A DNA stretch of 64,000 nt from Lutjanus erythropterus (taxonomy: Eukaryota > Chordata > Actinopteri > Lutjaniformes > Lutjanidae): positions 40,106,320 to 40,170,319 of the forward strand of contig CM034600.1 in NCBI GenBank assembly GCA_020091685.1. The letters are read 5' to 3'. The position numbers and the translations under genes were made by a program. The first letter of the stretch is position 1. Every line of letters starts with the position of its first letter. The notes under the pieces were generated by a model. The model was not told the origin of the DNA, searched no databases, and saw nothing but the letters and a program-made list of their open reading frames with translations. Below are positions 39,011-50,165 of this stretch, in pieces.

Positions 39011-39920
39011 CAGATTGATCACTAGTTGAAAAATAGCCTCAAACAACATTAACAACATTGTGACATGATTAATTTTTCACCATTTAATACTAAAATATGA
39101 GTATTTTTGTCAGGAGTACTTTCACTTTAGTAGTACTTGAGTACAGATATTCAGGTCTCTTTCCACCACTGGTGATTTTATCTTTAATGTCTCCAAAATA
39201 TGAAACTCTCTTCCTGTTTGTGTTTTTAAATTCTCCTAATGAATCAATATTTCCCATGAGGGTTACATGTTTTTATTTCTTTTTCCATCTTCTGTATAAA
39301 TTGTTTTAATCTCATTTGTACATTTAAATCTAAACTGTTTTTTCTTTTCAGTCAGACTCTGAATTTATTACAGACAATTAGCATAATAAGTTTAAATGTA
39401 TGAAGTGAATATTATATTTGATAAAGAGATTAATAGTTGAAGCTGTTCAGGCTGAGCTGTAGCTGACATGCACCTCTTTTATGTTACTATGGAGACGTCA
39501 CATGGAGACAATAAGAGCTGTGATTGGTCAGTTTGTGTTTCTGATGCTGGAGATTGTTGAGAGTGAAGACATGTTATCTGAGGGGTTTAAAGTGAAAAGC
39601 TGGCCGTCATAGAGAGTGAAGAAACTTTAAATATGACATTTTCAGTTTCTCTTGCTCTGTAAAAAAAAAACATGAAAGATTTCAAGTGAACTTACTTCAA
39701 TAGATGTTTGAATTTTGAGCTCAACTCAAACTCTAAAGTTTTGAAAAAGTTTTACCAACTAACTAATGTTAAAACTAATGTTTTGTTAGGATCATTAACT
39801 TTTAAACTTGAATCTTTGAGTTTTAGAAACCCCCAAAAAGTTGTGTTTCTAAATTTGTTGTGTAAACTCATTGACAAATTGTAATAATTGTTTTTCATTT
39901 ATTTTTGTTTTTTTTTTCAG

Positions 39921-39970
39921 TTTGGCCTGTTGAAAGTCTTTATACATATAAGGACTTTCAACAGACCAAA
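39921..39970. other. 50-bp near-perfect palindrome
   Basis: TTTGGCCTGTTGAAAGTC pairs with GACTTTCAACAGACCAAA, and the centre TTATACATATAA continues the symmetry. Of 25 opposed positions only one is a C/A mismatch, one is a G/T pair and one is the central step. It may be a fold-back element core or a hairpin RNA; no function is shown. Confidence 0.85.
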
Positions 39971-40639
39971 TTCATAACTGGGTTAGAAAAACGAGAGATG
40001 CGGCGTTGATTTTAGGATTCAGTAACCTTGTGTTTGGGCTGAAGGACGTCCTGACTGCAGCTCCACTTGCCCACAGTGTTGAATAGTTCCTTTAAATGTG
40101 AAGTGGAGAACATCAGGAAACATACGCAGGGTAAGAAAGGAGCAGAGCAGCTTTTTAAGGCCCCTCTATCCTCCCACAGAGCGTCTGAACCCCCCACGTC
40201 TCTCCGACTTCTTCTCTCTGACTTCGTCCTGTGTGGAGGTGAGAACTTCTCTCTGTAGCTCCGTTTTTTTACTCGTTACACAACAGATTCTGTCACTTTT
40301 CATGTGAGCAGAACAACAACAGCAGCAAGCAGGACTGTACCAAATAAAAATCTGTTATTTCTATTGAGGTTTCTGAAGTTTTAAATGTTTCTCACTGTCA
40401 TCACCAAAATCCTCAGTTTGATTAAAATCATACAACAGATTAAAAGATTTAGCCTTTTTTTTTTTAAAATCACCTTGATATTAATCGAACTTGTCAGTTT
40501 TGTCTACGTGATCATAATTTATGTTGCTGTTCTTACAGGTGTGAGCCTCCGTCTGTGTGCAGAGATTTAAATGTTGTTTCTGAAAGATGAAATAAAAACA
40601 AATATGGACTGAAGTGGAATATTTTCTTAGATGAAGATT

Positions 40640-41655
40640 CTTGAAAATTGGGACAAAACTGATTTAGGAGGTTTTGATTTTTACTCTTCAATCATGCTGG
40701 AAAATATATTTTAAAAGATCAAACTCTTGACTATAAAACCAGGTGAACCTTAAATTATTTATTAAATGTAGACGTCGACTCTGTCAGATGGAAAATCTGG
40801 ATCTTACAAAGCTGACAATTTCTTTTCATTTCACAGCGTCGTCGTAGCGAGCAGCCATTTTATTTTTCAAAGTGTCTCCGAGTCTCTTAATGTTAATCAA
40901 AATACACTTTTTTAAACCAGAATTCTTATTGATCTTTGATTTAGAAGGACGACAGAGTCGACATGTTATGGTTGAGACACATCTGATAGAAATGTTATTT
41001 AATGAATTTGTCTAAAAATATAAAGTTTACCAGAGTCTGAGGAGTATTCCTGCCTTTTTTAAACCAGGAAGTGAGACAGGGGTCCTTAAGTTATAGCTGA
41101 CCCTTTTTATGCCTGATTAAATCAACATTTTTTCATAAAAAATAAGAGATGATTATAACAGCACATTTCCACGCCTCTGTTATCTGCAGGAATTGTTAGA
41201 TTTAGATTTTGAAGGATCTAAACACATTTTAATTTGTTTAAAGTTCTGAATTCTTGTCTGAGAGAAAAAACTGTTTTCTGACACAGAGACAGTTTAGAAA
41301 TTAAAAACATCAAAACAAAACAAAATATTCAGAAATTACATATATTTCATATATATAAAGCCATAAAGAATAAAATTTCTTTTTCTCACGAGGATTAGAG
41401 GATTACAGTGTTAGTATTAATAATCTGTGAAGGTTTTTTTGGTAGGACATGATTTGTCCCAGTTCTCATGGTGACATACATTTCTAAGAAAAACAAACAA
41501 ACACATATCTTCTGTTTATGTAGATTTTTGTGTTTTTATTTCACACTTACTTTATCAATGTACTTTGTTTTTGGTTGTTGTTTTCACACTTTCTTTGGCA
41601 ACATAAACGTCTGTTTCTGATGCCAATAAAGCTTTTTTGAATTGAACTGAGTTGT
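40640..41655 (+). mobile_element. ~1-kb dispersed repeat, copy A
   Basis: Shares long blocks, in the same order but in inverse sense, with 58030-58800. Examples are GGAAAATATATTTTAAAAGA, TTAATGTTAATCAAAATACA, AGACAGGGGTCCTTAAG, CAGAGACAGTTTAGAAA, GGTAGGACATGAT and an end GCCAATAAAGCTTTTTTGAA TTGAACTGA. The AATAAA plus TTGAATTGAA tail suggests a retroposed unit, but no coding domain or class is evident. Confidence 0.7.
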
Positions 41656-41689
41656 AAATAAACAACCGGGTTTGATTCAGCAGGTTGTG

Positions 41690-41890
41690 AGCTGCAGTTT
41701 GCCCGGCGACCCGCTGCTGCTCCCTGCAGGGAGCCGCTCTTCGATGGCGGACCGTCTGTGGCCGAGGCTGAGCAGACGGGACAGACCTGACGCTGGGTCC
41801 AGACCGGTACCTGGTGCTGACCTGTCTGCCAGGCCATTCGCCAGATCCTACGGTCGCCATCTTCTCTGATGAGAAGACTCACCAGCCGGT
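41690..41890 (+). other. GC-rich exon-like segment, unrecognised
   Basis: A 200-bp patch much richer in G and C than its flanks begins after an acceptor-like GAGCTGCAG and ends at a donor-like CCG/GTGAGC. Its translation in different frames gives protein-like stretches such as PDRYLVLTCLPGHSPDP in one frame and REPLFDGGPSVAEAEQTGQ in another, so no single intact frame covers it. It lies immediately after repeat copy A and before the 9-bp minisatellite, so it may be a captured or decayed piece of a gene or element. I do not recognise it and name no function. Confidence 0.3.
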
Positions 41891-41898
41891 GAGCAGGT

Positions 41899-41984
41899 GC
41901 TGTGGACACTGTGGACACTGTGGACGCTGTGGACACTGTGGACACTGTGGACGCTGTGGACGCTGTGGACACTGTGGACGCTGG
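41899..41984. repeat. 9-bp minisatellite, about 9 copies
   Basis: Unit CTGTGGACA with a CTGTGGACG variant. As the unit is in codon register, it reads CGH/CGR repeats on one strand. Confidence 0.93.
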
Positions 41985-44920
41985 TTTCACTGTCAGCCAC
42001 ATTTTCAACACGACTGCTTGAAATATTCTCCTCCTGATTTACATTTCTCTATGTAATAATCCCCATTTGGAAACATGACTGCAGTGTTTCTGAAGCATTA
42101 ATTTTCACTTTTCATTTTATTTTATCACAGTTTAAACTAATCATGGGTGACAGATGTGTGGATGTAGCAGGCTGTTGCATTTGATAGTATTATAGATTTT
42201 TAAATTAATTTATATAATTAAAAAAAAAGATTTCTGACATTCCTCTCCACCGGTGGAGCTCGTACCACAGTTTGAGAATCTACCACAGGAGGATGCAGCA
42301 AACCCATCAACCTGGCCCGGTGTGATTATGCCTAACCTTTTTTTTTGGTTTTGTTGAAAGGTTAAATATTCAGGAGATTTACAGGAAAATATAAAACAGG
42401 TAAAACAGATTCCCAGGGTTGATGCTGCCCAGAAGGATACCCTGCTCCTGGTCAAGAAATAGTTCCAGTTCAACGTCCACGATGGAGTTCTCGTCAGCCG
42501 TCTGAGGGCGACACCACGGCGGCCATTTTGTGCTCTGGTCTGTCAGCAGCAGAATTTTTTCAAGCAGGAAATGGATGAAATAAACCAAGACACTTATACG
42601 CATCCTCTCTGTAACTCTGTCCATCTCTGATTAGATCTTTTTCATTTCTTTCTACCTTCTCCTCCTCCTCCGTCTCTCCTCTTTCACTCTGTATTCCTCC
42701 TCTCCATCCCTCCATCCGTCTCTATTAAAACATTAACAGTGTGAGCCATGCGTTGAGATGGTCTATAATTCCATCCAGGCTGTTTTATAAGGCCGCCTGC
42801 TACTCTCGCTCTCAGGCTCATATACATCCTGTTCCTAAGAGGAAATGGCTGCTTCCCCTCTTGTTCTTATAAATAATGTCGATGTTAAAGTGCTCTGCTG
42901 CAGCACAAACTCTCTATAGCCAAAGTATACAGGCAGGACAGTAAAGTTGGTCGTATAGGCGCTTGGTTTTTTTGTCTCATGTGTTTTACGTAAAGCTGCA
43001 GAGAGGATTCACTTTTGATTCATTATATTTTGACGTATGCAGGACTTATTTCGTTCCCCTCATGGTTTCTCTTCTGACGGAGGATCTGTGTGTTAATGGT
43101 CGGCTCAGCTGTAGTTCACTTGTTAAAAATGTGACTACCTGAGCAGCAGGAGGCCCTCACACGGTGCCGTGCCATTTCTCCGATGGTTAGTTATTCATGG
43201 ACCCCAATAGTCAGAAAAATGTCCCATTGGACCAAAAGCCCATTTTTCAGACAGCCTGCGTCTCAAAAACAAACTCATTGCACCAAAAACAGAAACTCAC
43301 TCCCTGCAGGTTTTAGTTCAGCGACTGATGACTCTGTCCATGGTGCTGAATCAGTGGACGTCATGCCCTTATCAGGTGATCCTTCAGGCCTTACACCAAA
43401 TGAAATGAAAACACGAGCTCACAGATTCATCTGGTTCCATCAGCTGGTGCACATCCTGTCACCTGAGTCAGCAGGGTTACCTTAACCAAAGCTAACCACA
43501 GGGAGAGAGGGTATCTCTGGGTTACCATCAGAACTGTCAGAACAGTTCTCCCCTCACACAGCCGGCTCATCAGTTAAACACTCATTATCCAGTTTATTCA
43601 GATCTCTCTCAGTCCTCACTGAGTGTAAACCAGGCAGGTTTATACTCTGACAGACGAGCTTCAATAAAACTACAAGCTCACTCACACAGATAACGAGCTT
43701 CAGCAGCTTCCTCCATCTTTGACTCTCCGTCTGTTCGTCCACTCACATTTGATCTTTACCAAACATGAACCTGAGCAGATTTATTTTTGCAAAATTTTGT
43801 GAAATTAATCTTGAAATTTCACCATTTCAGTGCTGATGTGACCTTTAGAGCTTCTATTAAAAGTTTAATATGGAACATAATAATACGTCTCAAAACGTTA
43901 GACATATATTTATATATTGCGTTGAGTTGTGCACAACAATGTTCAAACCAGAGAAATCTATTATTTATTTAAGGTAACATATAAATATATTACAGAACAC
44001 ATTGTGCATTTTACAACAAGTCAGCACAAGTGTCACCATCAACGATTACCTTGTATTTATTGTATTTATATGAATTATCTCACACAGCCGGACTCTGTTG
44101 TTCTGTTTCATGTCGTCTGTTTGATGATCTGTGGTTGTGTGTTCGTCTACCTGCTCAGAGACAACAGATGCAAAGTAACCGCTGGCTAATTCTGGTGCAG
44201 TTACTTTTAATTATGATCCACCCTTGCAGAAATAAACAATAAAATAAGAACAAATAAATAAAACGTTCTCAATGTCTAAATTCTGCACAAACATGCAGAT
44301 TGATCAGGCTGAACTGAAGCGTCTCAGTTCCAGGACTCATCTGTTTTACTTTTATTTTGACATTCAGCTTAAAACAGGAAACTGTCCAGGTGTCACAGAT
44401 CAGATCAGACTCGCTCCAGATGTGGTCCAGATGATGTGATCACATTAATGTGTGGTGCTGCATTTACACCTGCAGTTTGTCCTTAAACATATCATCTAAA
44501 AACAACTGATAGTGTTACTTTTTATTTTATATTAGATAGAATTTATTGTGCATCATCAGAAACTGAATGTGAGATGATTTCAGCTGGTTACTGTATGAAT
44601 CAAAGATTTCTCCTGTGAAATGAACCATTAATTGGTGAATTTAAAGGGTTTTTTATCAAAGCACCTGAAGGAGAATGTGGATTATGTGAAGCGGAGACAC
44701 AAACAATCTGCAGCGTGTTTTCCTGGCAGCAGCTGCAGCAGATTATGTTTCCCCTCACATATATTGTTTCTGGAGGGGGGCTGCAATAGGTTTATGATTT
44801 CACGTCCAGTTTATTTGCACAGTGATAAAACACAGGAGCAGAGCAATAAAAGCAGCATGATGAAAAACAACGATAACAAACTGAACAAAGAGAAACAAAT
44901 GAGCTGATCGGACTGCAGCC

Positions 44921-45162
44921 GAGGAGGAGGAGGAGGAGGAGGAGGTGAGAGGAGAAGGAGGAGGAGGAGGAGGAGAGGAGGAGGAGGAGGAGGAGGAGGA
45001 GGAGGAGGAGGAGGTGGAGGTGAGGAGGTGAGGAGGAGGAGGAGAGAGGAGGAGAGAGGAGGAGGAGAGAGGAGGAGGAGGAGGAGGAGGAGGAGGTGGA
45101 GGTGAGGAGGTGAGGAGGAGGAGAGAGGAGGAGGAGAGAGGAGGAGGAGAGAGGAGGAGGAG

Positions 45163-45194
<32 letters not shown>

Positions 45195-45238
45195 GGAGGA
45201 GGAGGAGGTGGAGGTGAGGAGGAGGAGGAGGAGGAGAT
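44921..45238. repeat. (GGA)n array with GGTGGAGGTGA interruptions
   Basis: Trinucleotide GGA with AGAGGA and GGTGGAGGTGAGGAGGTGA interruptions repeated three times, suggesting expansion of a higher-order unit. Confidence 0.96.
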
Positions 45239-46325
45239 ACACGGAGCAGAGAGGAAAAGGAGAAAAGATGACAATAACGTATAAAAGGAGAACAGCTGAT
45301 TTAAGATGGATTTAATCAATAAGTGTTTATGACAGTCGATCAGGATATCATAAAAACATCAAAGACACTAAAACTCCACTGAAACCGACTGATGAACATT
45401 TAAAGGACCATTGCTGCTTTGTTTCTTCAGATTTAACTAATAAAATTAAATCACAGTTACACTCTGCCGATCATTTTCCAAATCATCCATCAGTTTCAGA
45501 CCGATTTCCTTCCTTCCAAGCAAAATTTGGTTTCACTTCTTTTAAAAATCAACTTAAACTCGATGTTGTTCCAGCACTAAATGGTGTATAAATAAAGACA
45601 CCAAATACCAGTAATTTTCCGATTGATTATCATTTAGTCTGTACTGAGTTATGCAGAGACAGACTGTCACTTTATGCATAAATGTCATAGAAAAATGCAA
45701 AATAAAGAGCAAGAAAACCTGCATATGGAGCAGGTGGGGTGGATTGATGCGCCAAACACACCCAGACTTTCTGCCCAGTGGCCACAGTTTGTGTCTGATG
45801 TTTACATGCAAAGTGAACATTGATTTATTTTAACTTTAGTTAACTTATCTAACTGACCTCATGCACATGGTGCATTTCTGTTACATAATTTACCTAGAAC
45901 TTATTTTGACCAAAACCACAATCTTTTCCTAAACTGACTAAACTGTGACTGTTTCAAAGAGTAAAGATCAGCAAAGATCAGCAGATCCAAACATCATGAA
46001 ACGCACCAGACTTCACTGCATTAAACGACACACAGAAGCTTAAAATGTGAACTCAAAACCCATAAAATGTTCTAAAGCCAAAAATGAAAATTCAGTCATT
46101 ATCCACTCCTCATGCCGATCGTGAGTCGGGTTTATTTTGTTTATCCACAAAACTTGCTGGAGTTTCACAGGAAAACAGTGTTGCAGAATCTCCCAAACAG
46201 TGGAAGTGAATGGTGACCAGTTTTCAAATGTAAAAACAACAGAATAAAAACATAAAATGCCTCCATACTGCTCATCTGGTGTAATCCAAGTCTCCTAAAG
46301 TCCTGACACACCACACACCGTCACA

Positions 46326-46326
<1 letters not shown>

Positions 46327-46371
<45 letters not shown>
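46327..46371. repeat. (AC)22 microsatellite
   Basis: Uninterrupted AC. Confidence 0.97.
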
Positions 46372-46375
<4 letters not shown>

Positions 46376-47129
46376 CAGACAGTGTGCATGTGAACATGGC
46401 TCCAAACTAAAGATCACAGAGAAGATTCAGATTAAAAACATAGTGGAAATAACATTTTAAGTCAGCTTGGCGTGTTGGGTGACAGTTGTTGAATCTGTGA
46501 TATTGTTTATTTTATTCTCCTTTGATTAAAATAAATGAACTAATAAAATTTGATTGTACTTTTCTAACTGTACAAGTCTGTTAGGTGTTTTTCTGCAGAC
46601 AGGAAACACCTGAAATCTCCAATAAAGCAAGTTTTCTTGAATAATTACATCCAACCGAAGAGTGTTTAACTGCATCAATACCACATGATGTAACTGTGAG
46701 CAGACTGAACAGGTTTCAGCAGCTTTAAAGACGACCAAACCTGAACTGAGGACATAAAAACATAAATCTGTTCTTTATCCACAGAACATCTCCGACATCT
46801 GTCAATCAATCAAATCAATATTTTACTGGAACAGTTTGTGGATCAGTGTCTGAGAGGAAACTGATCGTAGAGTGAAATCTATGAGACGGGCGCAGGAAGT
46901 GGTTTTATTTTGTCATTTCAACAACTTTTTTGGTATCAGAAGAGAGAAAGAGAGGAAGAGAGGAGAGGACAAATGCAGGGATACTGGAAGGAATCAGGAG
47001 TAACTGAGAGCAGGAGGGAGGTGAGGAGGGTGAGGAGAGGGGGAGGTAAAAGCCTGGATTGTGTTTGCTGCCTGGAGAATCCATTTAGAGGTTAGACTCT
47101 CCCTGCTGATAACTAATGGACCTGAAGAC

Positions 47130-47568
47130 TGAGAGGAGAGGAGAGGAGAGGAGAGAGAGGAGAGGAGAGGAGAGGAGAGGAGAGGAGAGGAGAGGAGAGG
47201 AGAGGAGATGAAGAGGAGAGGAGAGGAGAGGAGAGGAGAGGAGAGGAGAGGAGAGGAGAGGAGAGGAGAGGAGAGGAGATGAAGAGGAGATGAGAGGAGA
47301 TGAGAGGAGATGAAGAGGAGATGAGAGGAGAGTGAGGAGAGAGGAGAGGAGAGGAGAGGAGAGGAGAGGAGAGGAGAGGAGAGGAGAGGAGAGGAGAGGA
47401 GATGAAGAGGAGATGAGAGGAGATGAGAGGAGAGGAGATGAAGAGGAGATGAGAGAGATGAGAGGGGAGGAGAGGAGAGGAGAGAGAGAGAGGAGAGAAG
47501 AGGAGAGGAGAGGAGAGGAGAGAGGAGGAGAGGAGAGGAGAGAGGAGAGAGAGAGGAGAGGAGGAGGC
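47130..47568. repeat. (GGAGA)n pentanucleotide array, about 440 bp
   Basis: Tandem GAGAG/GGAGA with interspersed GATGAAGAGGAGATGAGA blocks. Several near-identical sub-blocks (for example 47280-47330 and 47400-47450) show higher-order duplication. Confidence 0.97.
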
Positions 47569-48877
47569 ATTTCAGAATAAAAGCCTCCATAATCGGAGGT
47601 CAGTGCCAGAGATGTACAGAGGTCTCCTTCAGCTGAACATCTGCAAATTAATCATTTAATACCAAGTATTAAAGTATTAATTAATTCTATGGATTATTGA
47701 TTATTATTGATAAATCATTAGGTGTGTCAGTAAAATGTCAGAAATAATATCAAATATTCAAATATTCCACAGCTCAAAGATTGAACACATTACTGAAAAA
47801 TCCCATTGTGTCATTAATATTTTGTGAAAATTACCAATAGTCATTCCTGTAATATTGTCAAAATATCGATAAATATTGATATTGAGGTATTTTGTTCAAA
47901 ATATTGTGATATTTAACGAGAAGTAAACACATTATAAAGACATTTAACTGGGAGGAATCCTGACCCATCTAACAAACAAACAAACTCAGAGATCAACAGT
48001 AAAGTTTGTCTGATCGCAAAATTGGACAAATGGAAAAAATAATTAAACACATAATGATTTCACAGTAAACTATAAAAAATTTCCCTGAAATTATAGTAAA
48101 TAACTGGCAGCATCTTGCCATTATTATACTTTTACTGTAGAATGAGGTTTACAGTGTAATACTGTAATACATTCAGTAATATTCTGTATTTCTTCAGTGA
48201 TGTGATCCACATGAACAGTTTAACTGTAGGACATTAAACTACTTTAAATTCTTCTTCATATTAATTAAACAACTTTTTTTAACTCTTTATTTTCTCAACC
48301 TGACTCACCTCTTGATGTGAATACATAAACTCAAGCCACCACATACACAATTTAAACTTTATTTATCATTTATTTTCCTAATTTGTACCTTTGTTTTATT
48401 CCAAACATTAATACTTAAAGCTATTTGTTTTATTTTAATTTAATTTTGTTTTTGAAGTTTGTAGAATCTGATGTGTAGGACATCTCTGCCTCACCACATT
48501 CAATACTTTATAGTTTTGTGGTTTGACACATGTTGTCTTTAATGATTATTGCACCTCATGCAATTTGAATATTGCAGAAAGGCCATATTATGATTTTGAT
48601 AAGATTTAAATGAGTTGTGCAGCTCTCTTTGTCACCAAAGCAGTAACTTCTTGCTGATTCCCGTCCTGCACTTTACTGAATATAAATTTTTTCACTACAG
48701 ACTTCATCTTTTTCATTCAGTGGAATAAAACAAACATGTCAGATGTTTCAGTTTAATACACGTCTGCTTCACTCCACAACTGAACTGTTTGAGTCATTCA
48801 CACCTTTGAACTCACACTTTATCTGTTCCTCCATTCACAGACAGGTAGGAGTACAGAGTCATATAGAGGAGAGAGCT

Positions 48878-48880
<3 letters not shown>

Positions 48881-48911
<31 letters not shown>
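48881..48911. repeat. (GT)15 microsatellite
   Basis: Uninterrupted GT about 0.5 kb into intron 3. Confidence 0.97.
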
Positions 48912-48914
<3 letters not shown>

Positions 48915-49031
48915 AAGCAGTATGGTGGGTTCAGTTGGAGCTATGGTAGAGTCTGACTCACTCTATTTCTGATGTTTCAAAGGCTCTTGAACAGCAGATA
49001 ATAGATCAGTGCTGGAGCTGCAGGTGAACAC

Positions 49032-49080
<49 letters not shown>
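49032..49080. repeat. (AC)24 microsatellite
   Basis: Uninterrupted AC about 370 nt inside intron 3 from the exon 3 donor. Confidence 0.97.
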
Positions 49081-49084
<4 letters not shown>

Positions 49085-49209
49085 CCCATCATACACCATC
49101 ACACACACACACTCTCACTCTCCATCCACATGGCAGCAGCGAGTGTGTGTGTGGGCGGCAGCAGGGTGAAGATACACCACCGTACTTGAGAAGCAACGAG
49201 TGGGAGGCG

Positions 49210-49217
49210 CACACACA

Positions 49218-49256
<39 letters not shown>
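49210..49256. repeat. (CA)23 microsatellite
   Basis: CA with one TA variant, about 200 nt downstream of the exon 3 donor in transcript sense, where it reads UG. Confidence 0.97.
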
Positions 49257-49258
<2 letters not shown>

Positions 49259-49452
49259 AGTTTGGGTTTTTCACACTCCATCTCTCTTCATGGTGGAAAC
49301 AGACTGTAAAACTCTCCTCCGTAACCAATAACACTGACACACGCACAACAACCTGAGAGGAACGCACACTCGTGTTGCCATGGCGACCGAGCAGTACAGT
49401 CATCTGGAGCAAAAATAAGCAAACACACAATAGCAAACCCAGGGTAACTCAC

Positions 49453-50165
49453 CCGAGTGTTGTCATGGTGACGATGGTGTACCAGAAGGAGGCCGGGATG
49501 GAGGTGAAGGTGGAGCCCTTGGTGCCCTTCTCGGCGTAGAACATGACGGTGGCGAAGATGATGATGGCCATGGTGAGGGAGAAGAGCAGGAAGCCGAGCT
49601 CGGAGGCGCAGCTCTTCAGCGTGTAGCCCAAAATCCTCAAACCCTGCGAGTGACGCGAGAACTTGAAGATCCGGAAGACGCGGAAAACGCGGAGGGTGAC
49701 GAAGGCGCCGCTCACGTCCTCGTTCTCGGGCATCACCAGGCCGATGTAGTAGGGCATGATGGCCACCACGTCAATCACCGACATCACCGAGCGCATGAAC
49801 TTACAGCGGCTGGGCGCGGCGAACAGACGCATCAGGTACTCGAAGGTGAAGATGAGCACGCAGGCCGTGTCCATGCAGAAGAAGGCCAGCTGGTATTTCT
49901 CCCCGCATGGGAGGTCTTTGACGCTGCCTTTGGGAGGCCGGCAGGGGACCGTCTCCACCACGTTGGCGATGACGGAGACGGCGATGAAGAAGCCGGTGAC
50001 ATAGTAGAAGACCAGCGCCATGGTGGAGGTGTGGGGGTTCTCGAAGGCTCGCCACAGCCGCTCCCTGGAGGTGCTGTGTGGAGGGAGGGGGGCGTCCATC
50101 GCCTCGTTGGCCTCCGTGTCCTCGGCCAGGCGCTCCTGGTTCTCCTTTTTCCTGTCCCTGTATTC
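49453..50165 (-). CDS. kcnd1: kcnd1 coding exon 3: T1-S1 linker through S5 and pore helix
   Basis: Residues 135-371 plus two bases of codon 372, from [16 protein letters not shown] to [12 protein letters not shown]. Approximate parts: T1-S1 linker 135-182, S1 184-206, S2 226-246, S3 256-278, S4 287-306, S5 322-344, pore helix 355-369. S4 carries the gating charges R293, R296, R299, K302 and R305 in [33 protein letters not shown] and [17 protein letters not shown] are Kv4 hallmarks, and [13 protein letters not shown] is Kv4.1-like. The exon is 713 nt. The acceptor is TTTGTGAAG and the donor is CTCGG before GTGAGT, so the first glycine of GYG is split in phase 2, the ancient Shal-family intron position. 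The ATG and AAG just upstream of EYRD are intronic, not a start. Confidence 0.97.

Larger units (their letters stand above)
34000..49452. other. intron 3, block 4 (5' part of the intron)
   Basis: Holds CA arrays (34031, 36479, 38258, 46327, 49032, 49211), a GT array (48881), a unique GC-richer block at 37850-38170 with several ATCGAT words, a dispersed repeat copy (38740-39010), a 50-bp palindrome (39921-39970), a ~1-kb dispersed repeat (40640-41655), an exon-like GC-rich patch (41690-41890), a 9-bp minisatellite (41899-41984), a compact unique block (42720-42920) and the GGA and GGAGA arrays (44921-45238, 47130-47568). No gene supported. Confidence 0.7.

Noticed and set aside
44792-45319. 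Ser/Pro/Leu-rich frames of 143-175 codons
   Set aside because: Read from the GGA array.
47085-47590. Leu/Ser/Pro-rich frames up to 198 codons
   Set aside because: Read from the GGAGA array; no non-repeat coding support.
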